A program made the position numbers and the translations under genes. A stretch of DNA of 5,645 bases from an uncultured delta proteobacterium (lineage in GTDB: Bacteria; Myxococcota_A; Polyangia; Polyangiales; Ga0077539), in assembly GCA_903860995.1 (NCBI GenBank), contig CAIOSS010001120.1, positions 1-5,645 of the forward strand, given 5' to 3'. Shown piece by piece: positions 1 to 5,645 of the stretch (its first letter is position 1; each line of letters begins with the position of its first letter). A model generated the notes under the pieces. That model was not told where the DNA came from and searched no databases. It was given only the letters and a program-made list of their open reading frames with translations.

Positions 1-2
1 CG

Positions 3-368
3 CAGCAGCGGGCGCTGGAGGCGTCGCGCGCGCAGGCCGCGGAGGCCGAGCGGGTGCGCCTGGAGGAGGAGCGTCGGCGGCAGCTGGCCACGGCGTCCGG
101 GCACCGGCGGCTGACGGTGCCCGTGATGGCCGCCGGCGGCGTCGCGGTGGCGGGCGCCATCGCGGGCGGCGTGCTGGGCGGGCTCGCGCTCTCGGCGCAG
201 TCGGACTTCAACGCCTCCCGCGCTGGCAACGACCGGGCGGTGGCCTACGATCGGGGCGGCGGGCTCGCCCTCGGGGCCGACGTCGCCTTCGGCACGGCCC
301 TGGTTGCGGGCGTCGTGGCCGTGGTGCTGTACTTCACCCAGACCCCGGCGGCCGACCCGGCGCCGTAG
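3..368 (+). CDS. Membrane protein with charged helix and two C-terminal TM segments (5' partial)
   Basis: The reading frame is open from the left edge to a TAG at 366-368, giving 121 visible codons; the true start is upstream. A GTG at 54 is in frame, but the coding-like sequence continues before it, so I do not take it as the start. Visible residues 1-35 are rich in Glu, Arg, Ala and Gln (for example EAERVRLEEERRRQL), which suggests a helix or coiled coil. A Gly/Ala/Val-rich membrane segment follows at about 39-64, then a loop of roughly 23 residues with an NASRAGNDRAVAYDRG stretch, a second membrane segment at about 88-112 ending VVLYFTQ, and a short Pro/Ala tail. A TM hairpin at the C-terminus after a charged helix is seen in myxobacterial TPR- or PEGA-containing envelope proteins, but the diagnostic N-terminal part is missing, so I assign no function. 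It precedes the kinase gene on the same strand with almost no gap and is probably cotranscribed with it. Confidence 0.75.
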   Translation, partial: QQRALEASRAQAAEAERVRLEEERRRQLATASGHRRLTVPVMAAGGVAVAGAIAGGVLGGLALSAQSDFNASRAGNDRAVAYDRGGGLALGADVAFGTALVAGVVAVVLYFTQTPAADPAP

Positions 369-398
369 GTGCTCCCTACCCCCCTCTGCGGGCGCCTG

Positions 399-1991
399 AT
401 GAACAACTCCTTCTCCGCCGATCTCTCCCGCTCGATGCGCTCGGATGCCGTCGTTCCCGACATCGACGAGGGCCGCTTCGAGATCCTGGAGGAGATCGGC
501 GTCGGGGGCATGGGGTCGGTGTATCGCGCGGTGCAGCGCTCCGTCGGCCGCTTCGTGGCCGTGAAGATGCTGCTCCCGGAGCATGCCTCCAACGCGTCTG
601 GTCTCGCGCGCTTCGTGCGGGAGGCCAACGTCATCGCGCGGCTGACGCACCCCAACATCGTTCAGCTCATCGACTTCGGCCGCGACACCCAGGGCAACCT
701 CCTGCTCGTCATGGAGCTGCTCGAGGGCGAGCCCCTGCGCACGCTGCTCCGCCGCGAGGGGCGGCTCGCGCCCGACCGCGCCGTGGTCATCGCCGCGCAG
801 TGCCTCCAGGCGCTTCGCACCGCGCACGCGGCGGGGGTCATCCACCGCGACCTGAAGCCCGAGAACATCTTCGTCCACCGCACGGACGACGGCGATCACG
901 TGAAGGTGCTCGACTTCGGGGTCGCGAAGCTCACCGAGGCGGAGGCCGGCGACCCCAACCACACGGCCCAGGGCTCGATGGTCGGCACCCTCCGTTACAT
1001 GGCCCCCGAGCAGGTCGCGGGGGAATCGCCCGACCAGCGCATCGACGTCTACGCGATGGGCGTCACCCTCTACGAGATGTTGTCCGGCGCCCTCCCCTAC
1101 GACGGGCGCGACCGCTTCGTGCTGCTGCGCCAGATCATCGCCGAACCCCCGACCCCGCTGCTCGTCTGCGCGCCGGACGTGCCCGCTGCCCTCGCCGACG
1201 TGGTGATGCGCGCCATCGCCAAGCTCCCCTCCGAGCGCTTCGCCAGCGTGGAGGATTTCCGCCGCGCGCTGCTCCCGCTGCTCGGCGGCGACATGTCGCG
1301 CTGGATGGTCTCGTCGGACGGCAGCGGGCGCTTCGTATCGTCCCGGTCCGGGGTGGTCCCCGCCGGGACGATGACCTCCACCGGCCGGACCTCGCCCGAG
1401 CCCACCTCGACGCCCATCGCCCACTCCGAGGTGCTGCGCGCCGCGATGCACAGCGCGGCGAACTCCTCTCCGGGCTACCCCACCGCCGCCGCACCCCGTC
1501 GCTCGCCGCTCCTGGCCGTCCTCGCGCTGCTCGGACTGGTCGTCGTAGGCCTCGGCGCCGCGGTGCTGCTGCGTCCGCCACCAGCGCCGATCGCGCCCGT
1601 GGCCGCCGCGCCGCCCACGCCGTCCGCGACCACGGTGCTCGCGCCGGTCGCCGCGCCCAGCCCCGCGGCGCGCATGGTCGTCGTCCAGACGACGCCCGCG
1701 GGCGCCCGCATCACCGATGCCTCCGGGGTCGAGCTCTGCGCCGCCACGCCGTGCGCGGTGTCCGTCCCCGTCGGGGGTACGCGCCCGGTCGTGCTCTCCC
1801 TCGGCGCCACGCGGCTCCCGGTGGTGCTCGATGGCGACTCGGCCAGCGCCACCGTCGACCTCGCGCCTGTCGCGGCGCCGACTGCCCCGGCGCCCGCGAG
1901 TTCCCGCCCCCCGAACGGCGGTGGCCGCACGCACGTCCGCCGACCCAGCCCCGAAGCCGGCGGCGACCTGCCGATGTTCCTTCCCCACTGA
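399..1991 (+). CDS. Transmembrane Ser/Thr protein kinase with PEGA-like sensor domain
   Basis: This is a Hanks-type Ser/Thr protein kinase (bacterial Pkn/Stk family) that phosphorylates protein substrates in the cytoplasm. Numbering is from the ATG at 399 (530 aa). The catalytic domain spans about 27-293: Gly-rich loop GVGGMG 34-39, ATP-binding Lys in VAVK (K56), helix-C Glu E75, catalytic loop HRDLKPEN (H149, D151, N156), DFG at 172-174, and APE at 202-204 after GTLRYM. All key residues are present, so it should be active. A Ser/Thr/Pro-rich juxtamembrane stretch follows (about 301-345), then one hydrophobic helix at about 370-391 and a Pro/Ala linker. A PEGA-like beta domain (about 426-488, QTTPAGARI...CAATPCAVSVPVG) carries two Cys (447, 452). 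The tail is basic and Pro-rich. The predicted topology is kinase inside, PEGA outside. No good Shine-Dalgarno sequence precedes either start. A GTG at 369, directly abutting the upstream TAG, would add 10 residues. I prefer the ATG because the extra residues (LPTPLCGRL) look non-conserved. The substrate is unknown. Confidence 0.95.
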   Translation: MNNSFSADLSRSMRSDAVVPDIDEGRFEILEEIGVGGMGSVYRAVQRSVGRFVAVKMLLPEHASNASGLARFVREANVIARLTHPNIVQLIDFGRDTQGNLLLVMELLEGEPLRTLLRREGRLAPDRAVVIAAQCLQALRTAHAAGVIHRDLKPENIFVHRTDDGDHVKVLDFGVAKLTEAEAGDPNHTAQGSMVGTLRYMAPEQVAGESPDQRIDVYAMGVTLYEMLSGALPYDGRDRFVLLRQIIAEPPTPLLVCAPDVPAALADVVMRAIAKLPSERFASVEDFRRALLPLLGGDMSRWMVSSDGSGRFVSSRSGVVPAGTMTSTGRTSPEPTSTPIAHSEVLRAAMHSAANSSPGYPTAAAPRRSPLLAVLALLGLVVVGLGAAVLLRPPPAPIAPVAAAPPTPSATTVLAPVAAPSPAARMVVVQTTPAGARITDASGVELCAATPCAVSVPVGGTRPVVLSLGATRLPVVLDGDSASATVDLAPVAAPTAPAPASSRPPNGGGRTHVRRPSPEAGGDLPMFLPH

Positions 1992-2012
1992 GGTGGGCTG
2001 AGGGCCTCCCGG

Positions 2013-2525
2013 TCAGCGCGCGTGGAGCGAGACCCTCGTCTCGGCCCCGTCGGGCGCGCCGCTGCGATCGAGGGCGTCGTGGAGCCGCGCGTCGACCTCG
2101 TCGAAGACCTCCGGAGCGTCGACGTCCGGCCACGCCATCGACTCCGCGGCGCACATCACGGCGCGCCATCCGTGGTGCCCCAGGGCCCATGGGTCACGCG
2201 CGAGCGCCGTATCGAGCAGCGACGCAATGGCCTCCATGGCCAGCCACGCGCCCCGGTCGTCGTCGCGGTCTGCCCGCGTCGCGGCGGCCGCGATGTCCGC
2301 CCGCATCAGCACCAGGGCCTCCTCGCCCACCGCGCCATCGAGCCACTCGCCCACGCGGTCGATCGACTGCGAGAAGAGGGCGCGATCGTTCACCAGTTGC
2401 TCGGCCGCGAGGCGGGTCACGGTGATCGTGCTCTCGATGGCCTTGCGCGTGGTGACCCCGGGGGGGCCGTCGAGCAGGCGGCGCACCCGGTTGGCCGCCG
2501 TCCGGCGACGCTCCCCCTCAGACAT
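2013..2525 (-). CDS. Hypothetical helical protein encoded downstream of the PilU-PilT fusion
   Basis: I do not recognise this 170-residue protein. It begins with a basic segment (MSEGERRRTAANRVRRLL) and continues as mostly amphipathic, probably helical sequence rich in Ala, Asp, Glu and Arg. Trp residues lie at 61, 94, 113, 120 and 132, and there is a single Cys at 125. There is no signal peptide, membrane segment or catalytic motif that I can identify, so it should be a soluble cytoplasmic protein. The ATG (2525-2523) lies inside the last codons of the ATPase gene, and the two frames overlap by 8 nt (ATGTCTGA on the minus strand), so translational coupling is likely. An AAGGG sits 8 nt upstream of the ATG. 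The position suggests a role with the retraction ATPase, for example as an accessory or regulatory factor, but this is inference from context only. Codon use (GC-rich third positions) matches the neighbours, which supports real coding. Confidence 0.8.
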   Translation of the reverse strand: MSEGERRRTAANRVRRLLDGPPGVTTRKAIESTITVTRLAAEQLVNDRALFSQSIDRVGEWLDGAVGEEALVLMRADIAAAATRADRDDDRGAWLAMEAIASLLDTALARDPWALGHHGWRAVMCAAESMAWPDVDAPEVFDEVDARLHDALDRSGAPDGAETRVSLHAR

Positions 2526-4686
2526 CCGCGAGGCCCTTGAGGGTCATCGGGTTGCGCATGTAGCGCACGCCCTCCTCCACCGTGATGTGCCCGGCCTTCA
2601 CGAGGTCGACCACCGCCCGGTCCATCGTGATCATGCCGTCGCGGGAGCCGGTCTCCATGGTGCTCAGGAGCTGGTGCGTCTTGCCCTCGCGGATGATGGC
2701 GCGCACCGCCGCGGTCGCGACCATGACCTCGAAGCACGCGATGCGGCCCTTGCCGTCGGCGCGGCTGAGCAGCCGCTGTGACACGACGGCCTGCAGCGCC
2801 GCGGAGAGCTGCACCCGCGCCTGCGCCTGCTGGTGCGGCGGGAACACGTCCACCATGCGGTCGACGGTCTGCGGCGCGTCGTTGGTGTGCAGCGTCGCGA
2901 GCACCAGGTGGCCCGTCTCCGCCGCGGTGAGCGCCGCGGAGATGGTCTCGATGTCCCGCAGCTCGCCGATGAGAATGACGTCCGGGTCCTGCCGCAGGAT
3001 GAACTTCAGCGCCGCTGCGAAGCTGCGCGTGTCGGGGCCCACCTCGCGCTGCTCGACCGTCGCCATGCGGTTGTAGTGCACGAACTCGATCGGGTCTTCG
3101 ATGGTGATGATGTGGCAGCTGCGCGACGAGTTCACCTGGTCGATCATGGTCGCGAGGGTGGTGCTCTTGCCGGCGCCCGTGGGCCCGGTGACCAGCACGA
3201 GCCCGTGAGGCCTGGTGGCGAGCTCGCGCACGATGGGCGGCAGGCCGAGCGTCGAGGCCTCGGGGATGGCGTTGGGGATGAGCCGCAGGGCGACGGCCAC
3301 GGTGCCGCGCTGGAAGTGGGCGTTGACGCGGAAGCGGTGCTTCCCGGTGACGGTGAGCGCGAAGTCGAGCTCGCGGTCGAGCTCGAAGCTCTCGCGCTGA
3401 CCATGGGAGAGCAGCGAGAAGAGCAGCCGGCGCACGTCACCCGGCGAGAGCGAGTCGACCTCCAGGCGGCGCAGCTTGCCGTGGATGCGGAAGATCGGCG
3501 CCGAGCCCACCACGAGGTGGATGTCGCTCGCGCCGTAGCGCAGCGCGATGTTGAGCAGCGTGCGCATGTCGACGCTGCCCACCGCGGGCAGGGCGTCGTG
3601 CTCCGCGACGAAGGCCGCCGAGCCGCGCTCCATGCCCTGCGCGTTCATGCGGAACTCGTCGGGGTTGCTCGCGTACGCCGCGCCGGTCTCGTAGCTCACC
3701 ACGCCCCGGTCGTAGAGCGACACCAGCGCGCGGTTGAAGGTCTGCATCCCGTCCGAGGCCTGGAGCATGAGGTCTTCGATCTCGTCGACGCGCTGCTCGC
3801 GGATGAGCTTTCGCACCGGCGGCGTCGCGACCATCACCTCCACCGCGGCGACCCGCCCCTCGCCCTCCGCGCGCGGCACGAGTCGCTGCGCCACGACCCC
3901 CTGGAGGCAGAGCGAGAGGTCCATCGCCACCTGCTCGCGGAGGTGCTCGGGGTAGTACCCGAGGATGCGCTGGAGCGTCTGCACCGCGTCGATGGTGTGC
4001 ACGCTGCTGAGCACGAGGTGCCCCGTGAGCGCCGCGGAGAGGGCGACGTTCATCGTCTCGGCGTCGCGCATCTCGCCGATGAGGATGACGTCCGGGCTCT
4101 CGCGCACGACGTGGCGCAGCGCGAGGGTGAAGTCCCGCGTGTCGCTCCCCACCTCCCGCTGGGTGATGAGGGCCTTGATGTCTTCGTGCACGAACTCGAT
4201 CGGGTCTTCGAGGGTGACGATGTGGCGCGCGTACCGGGTGTTGATGTGATGCACCATCGCCGCGAGGGTGGTGCTCTTGCCCGACCCGGTGCTGCCGGTG
4301 ACGAGCACGAGGCCCCGCGGCGAGTCCGCCAGGGTGCCGACGACCTCGGGCAGCCCGAGCACGTCGAAGTCGAGCTGTCCCCCAGGCACCAGCCGGATGA
4401 CCGCCCCGAGCAGGCCCCGCTGCAGGTGGAAGTGCGCGCGGAAGCGCCCGAGACCCGGGCGGCTGATGCCGACGTCGACGTCGCCCAGCCGCTCGAAGGC
4501 ATCGCGCTGCGTGGGGCGCAGCACAGCGTGCATGAAGTCCTTGAGCGTCTGGTGCTCCAGCGCGGCGTCACCCTGCGGCGCGAGCCCGCCGTTGACCCGC
4601 ATCGACGGCGGCCGACCCTCCGAGAGGAAGAGGTCGGACGCCTTCTGTTCGACCATTCGCCTGAGGAGCGCTTCTACGTCGGCCAT
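2518..4686 (-). CDS. Tandem PilU-PilT fusion, type IV pilus retraction ATPase
   Basis: This 722-residue protein is two complete PilT-family secretion-superfamily ATPases in one frame, about twice the usual length of roughly 345-380 residues. PilT and PilU form hexameric motors at the inner-membrane base of type IV pili and power pilus retraction and twitching. N-terminal half: ASDLF 16-20, Walker A GSTGSGKST 131-139, Asp box LEDPIEFVH 159-167, Walker B DVILIGEMRD 199-208 (E205), His box TGHLVLSSVHT 221-231, and VRKLIRE 291-297. It also has MDLSLCLQGVVAQRLVP and GMQTFNRAL, which resemble PilU. C-terminal half: ASDIH 386-390, Walker A GPTGAGKST 501-509, Asp box 529-537, Walker B DVILIGELRD 569-578 (E575), His box TGHLVLATLHTND 591-603, VDVFPP, and VRAIIRE 661-667, which resemble PilT. 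The linker is about 345-373. Both ATP sites look intact. The ATG at 4686 fits the expected family N-terminus (ADVEALLRRMVEQKASDLF). It lies 34 nt after the TPR gene and overlaps the 170-residue gene by 8 nt. The PilU/PilT assignment of the halves rests on recalled motifs; PilT-family membership is near certain. Confidence 0.95.
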   Translation of the reverse strand: MADVEALLRRMVEQKASDLFLSEGRPPSMRVNGGLAPQGDAALEHQTLKDFMHAVLRPTQRDAFERLGDVDVGISRPGLGRFRAHFHLQRGLLGAVIRLVPGGQLDFDVLGLPEVVGTLADSPRGLVLVTGSTGSGKSTTLAAMVHHINTRYARHIVTLEDPIEFVHEDIKALITQREVGSDTRDFTLALRHVVRESPDVILIGEMRDAETMNVALSAALTGHLVLSSVHTIDAVQTLQRILGYYPEHLREQVAMDLSLCLQGVVAQRLVPRAEGEGRVAAVEVMVATPPVRKLIREQRVDEIEDLMLQASDGMQTFNRALVSLYDRGVVSYETGAAYASNPDEFRMNAQGMERGSAAFVAEHDALPAVGSVDMRTLLNIALRYGASDIHLVVGSAPIFRIHGKLRRLEVDSLSPGDVRRLLFSLLSHGQRESFELDRELDFALTVTGKHRFRVNAHFQRGTVAVALRLIPNAIPEASTLGLPPIVRELATRPHGLVLVTGPTGAGKSTTLATMIDQVNSSRSCHIITIEDPIEFVHYNRMATVEQREVGPDTRSFAAALKFILRQDPDVILIGELRDIETISAALTAAETGHLVLATLHTNDAPQTVDRMVDVFPPHQQAQARVQLSAALQAVVSQRLLSRADGKGRIACFEVMVATAAVRAIIREGKTHQLLSTMETGSRDGMITMDRAVVDLVKAGHITVEEGVRYMRNPMTLKGLADV
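2534..2538 (-). promoter_or_regulatory. Shine-Dalgarno-like site for the 170-residue gene
   Basis: AAGGG on the minus strand lies 8 nt before the ATG at 2525, a normal spacing, and inside the 3' end of the ATPase coding sequence. It supports the ATG as the start and fits coupled translation with the overlapping upstream gene. In GC-rich DNA a 5-base purine match can occur by chance. Confidence 0.35.
2641..3528 (-). repeat. Second copy of internal ATPase duplication (PilT-like half)
   Basis: This covers residues 387-682 of the 722-residue ATPase and is the partner of the copy at 3751-4638. The halves differ clearly outside the nucleotide-binding motifs, for example ATLHTNDAPQTVDRMVDVFPP here against SSVHTIDAVQTLQRILGYYPE in the first copy. 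This is therefore an old paralogous pair, not a recent tandem duplication. The register breaks by one residue near the GMITMDRAV motif at 684. Confidence 0.7.
3751..4638 (-). repeat. First copy of internal ATPase duplication (PilU-like half)
   Basis: This covers residues 17-312 of the 722-residue ATPase. It aligns with residues 387-682 at a constant offset of 370 codons (1110 nt). Every recognisable motif keeps this register: SDL/SDI, the FRxxxHFQRG region, Walker A, Asp box, Walker B, His box and the LIRE motif. A 26-nt identical stretch (4186-4211 matching 3076-3101) and a 21-nt one (4261-4281 matching 3151-3171) encode parts of the Asp box and Walker A. Confidence 0.7.
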
Positions 4687-4705
4687 CGTCCCCCGACGAT
4701 GCCCG
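4680..4705 (-). promoter_or_regulatory. Hairpin covering the start codon of the PilU-PilT gene
   Basis: On the transcribed (minus) strand, CATCGTC (4701-4695), loop GGGG (4694-4691) and GACGATG (4690-4684) form a perfect 7-bp inverted repeat. The final ATG of the 3' arm is the initiation codon. After one G-G mismatch, three more pairs (4705-4703 with 4682-4680) can extend the stem. The only purine-rich ribosome-binding candidate, GGGGGA (4694-4689), falls in the loop and top of the stem, 2 nt from the ATG, which is closer than normal. Folding would hide the start codon. Ribosomes finishing the TPR gene 34 nt upstream could open it, so translational coupling or regulated initiation is plausible. 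The structure is seen in the sequence; the function is inference. Confidence 0.4.
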
Positions 4706-4720
4706 TTTCGCCACGCGCCT

Positions 4721-5645
4721 TCAACGACTGCGGAGGCCCACCTTCTCGGCCAGCGTGTAGGGCCCGAGCTTCTCCCGAAGGTCCTTCAACGCCGGGAAAT
4801 CGGGGCTCAGGCGCGCGATGGTCTGGATCGACGCGTACGCGCTCGCCTTGAGCCCGGCCTTGATGAAGATCCCCGCCAGCAGCGCGTGCGCCTTCACGTT
4901 GCTTGGGTCGTTCATCGTGACGCGCTGCGCGAGGTCGGTCGCGCGCTTGTACTCCTTCGTGTACTTGACGAGCACCTCGGCCGCGTTGAGCGACAGCAGC
5001 GCGTCGGTCGGCCGCCCCTCGGCCGCCTGCTCCCAGTGCCTGGCGGCCACCAGGGGATGACCGTCGCGCATGGCCTCCCGGGCGGCGCTGATGTGCCCGT
5101 CGACCTGCTGCGCGACGAGGAGCTTGCGCGTCGCCTCGTAGCGGAGGCGCAGCGCCTCGTCGTCCTTGTGGAGCGCGAGCGCCTGCTTCAGGGCCTCGGT
5201 GGCGGCGCTGTAGTCCCCTTTGCGCTGGGCCTCTTCGGCGTTGGCGACCAGCTGCGCGGACGAGAGGGCCCGCTCGCCCACGCGCGGGATCTGCTGGTAC
5301 GAGGGCGCCGACGGGGGCATCCCCGCGGGCGGGGCCGTCGGGCCGCGGACCGGCGCGCTCGACGGACGCTGCGGCACCACCGAGTTGAGACGCCGCGCCA
5401 TCGACTCCCGCGCGCGGCGCAGGGTCTCCGGGTCGAGCGGGTGCATCGGCGCCGGGGTCGCCTTGGACATGGGCGCGCCGGGTGCCGCGTGGGTGTGGGC
5501 CGGCGGAACCACCGCGGTGCCGATGGGTGGCATCATCGGCCGCGGCGCGGTGCGGGTGGGCGGCGGCAACGGCGGGGCAGCGGGGTTGTTGGGGGAGGAG
5601 CCGCGCGGCGGGGCGCTGGAGACGGCGGGCACGCCCGGGCTCGAC
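4721..5645 (-). CDS. TPR-repeat protein with proline-rich N-terminal region (5' partial)
   Basis: The frame stays open through the right edge, giving 307 visible codons ending in a TGA at 4723-4721; the start is probably outside the window. A GTG at 5632 is in frame but lies inside low-complexity Pro/Ala sequence and is not convincing. Numbered from that GTG, residues 1-65 are Pro/Ala-rich and probably disordered. A short helical segment LDPETLRRARESMARRLNSVV follows at 66-86, then a second Pro-rich linker to about 117. About four TPR-like helix pairs come next: 128-160 (NAEEAQRKGDYSAATEALKQALAL), 177-210 (AREAMRDGHPLVAARHWEQAAE), 213-246 (LVKYTKEYKRATDLAQRVTMNDP) and 247-280 (GIFIKAGLKASAYASIQTIARLSPD). 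The end is LREKLGPYTLAEKVGLRSR. TPRs are protein-protein scaffolds. The missing N-terminus may carry another domain; J-domain or similar modules joined to TPRs are common in this kind of genome, but I cannot see one here. As the gene directly upstream of the retraction ATPase, it is a candidate pilus-motor accessory protein. Confidence 0.85.
   Translation of the reverse strand, partial: SSPGVPAVSSAPPRGSSPNNPAAPPLPPPTRTAPRPMMPPIGTAVVPPAHTHAAPGAPMSKATPAPMHPLDPETLRRARESMARRLNSVVPQRPSSAPVRGPTAPPAGMPPSAPSYQQIPRVGERALSSAQLVANAEEAQRKGDYSAATEALKQALALHKDDEALRLRYEATRKLLVAQQVDGHISAAREAMRDGHPLVAARHWEQAAEGRPTDALLSLNAAEVLVKYTKEYKRATDLAQRVTMNDPSNVKAHALLAGIFIKAGLKASAYASIQTIARLSPDFPALKDLREKLGPYTLAEKVGLRSR

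Noticed and set aside
1984..1997. Inverted repeat CCCAC-TGAG-GTGGG over the kinase stop codon as a possible bidirectional terminator
   Set aside because: The stem is only 5 bp, with no T-tract on either side. It sits where convergent genes would need termination, but the evidence is too weak to call.
800..2425. A 541-codon open frame on the + strand overlapping the kinase and running past its end
   Set aside because: The product is almost entirely Arg/Pro/Ala, typical of an out-of-frame reading in GC-rich DNA. It crosses the convergent gene boundary, and the kinase frame holds all the motifs.
2227..2781. A 184-codon + strand open frame spanning the junction of the ATPase and the 170-residue gene
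   Set aside because: Its composition is out-of-frame-like, with no recognisable motif or ribosome site, and it lies antisense to two better-supported genes.
4687..4720. A separate promoter for the ATPase gene in the 34-nt gap
   Set aside because: No -35/-10-like or -24/-12-like pair fits in the gap. Any promoter would lie within the TPR coding region and cannot be recognised by eye.
2833..4851. A 672-codon open frame on the + strand opposite the ATPase gene
   Set aside because: It is a mirror of the PilU-PilT gene in GC-rich DNA. Its translation is repetitive Arg/His/Val/Glu-rich sequence with no domain, while the opposite strand carries clear catalytic motifs.
1..5645. CRISPR array, tRNA/rRNA gene, insertion sequence or phage attachment site
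   Set aside because: No regularly spaced short repeats, transposase motifs, terminal inverted repeats or RNA-gene-like segments were seen. Nearly every base is accounted for by protein-coding genes of uniform composition.

Overview
The window is GC-rich (codon third positions are almost all G or C) and densely coding. It has the style of a Myxococcota/deltaproteobacterial-type genome: a membrane-anchored Ser/Thr protein kinase with an extracytoplasmic PEGA-like domain, Ala/Pro-rich linkers, a TPR protein with a long proline-rich lead-in, and type IV pilus retraction ATPases outside a recognisable pilA/pilB/pilC cluster. The taxonomic placement is inferred from gene style, not from a marker gene.

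Layout. Two genes run rightward. First is the 3' end of a protein with a charged helix and two membrane segments (3-368). Next is a Pkn/Stk-type Ser/Thr kinase (399-1991; alternative GTG start at 369, immediately after the previous stop). Only about 21 bp separate the kinase from a converging leftward gene set. In transcription order that set is: a TPR protein whose 5' end lies beyond the right edge (5645-4721), a 722-residue protein (4686-2518), and a 170-residue helical protein of unknown function (2525-2013). The spacing is 34 nt and then an 8-nt overlap, so these three probably form one transcription unit. No stretch over 300 bases lacks a gene.

The main point of interest is the 722-residue protein. 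It is an in-frame fusion of two complete PilT-family ATPases. The N-terminal half looks PilU-like, the C-terminal half looks PilT-like, and both keep their Walker A, Asp box, Walker B and His box motifs. Equivalent motifs lie exactly 370 residues apart. PilT and PilU are normally separate proteins that cooperate in pilus retraction, so a fusion would fix their ratio and geometry. The start codon of this gene lies in the 3' arm of a perfect 7-bp inverted repeat with a GGGG loop, in the short gap after the TPR gene. This could couple its translation to that of the upstream gene. The TPR protein and the 170-residue protein are the natural candidates for accessory factors, by position only.

The kinase is probably a transmembrane receptor-like kinase: cytoplasmic catalytic domain, Ser/Thr/Pro-rich juxtamembrane region, one membrane helix and an outer PEGA-like sensor. 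Nothing in the sequence ties it functionally to the pilus genes except proximity.
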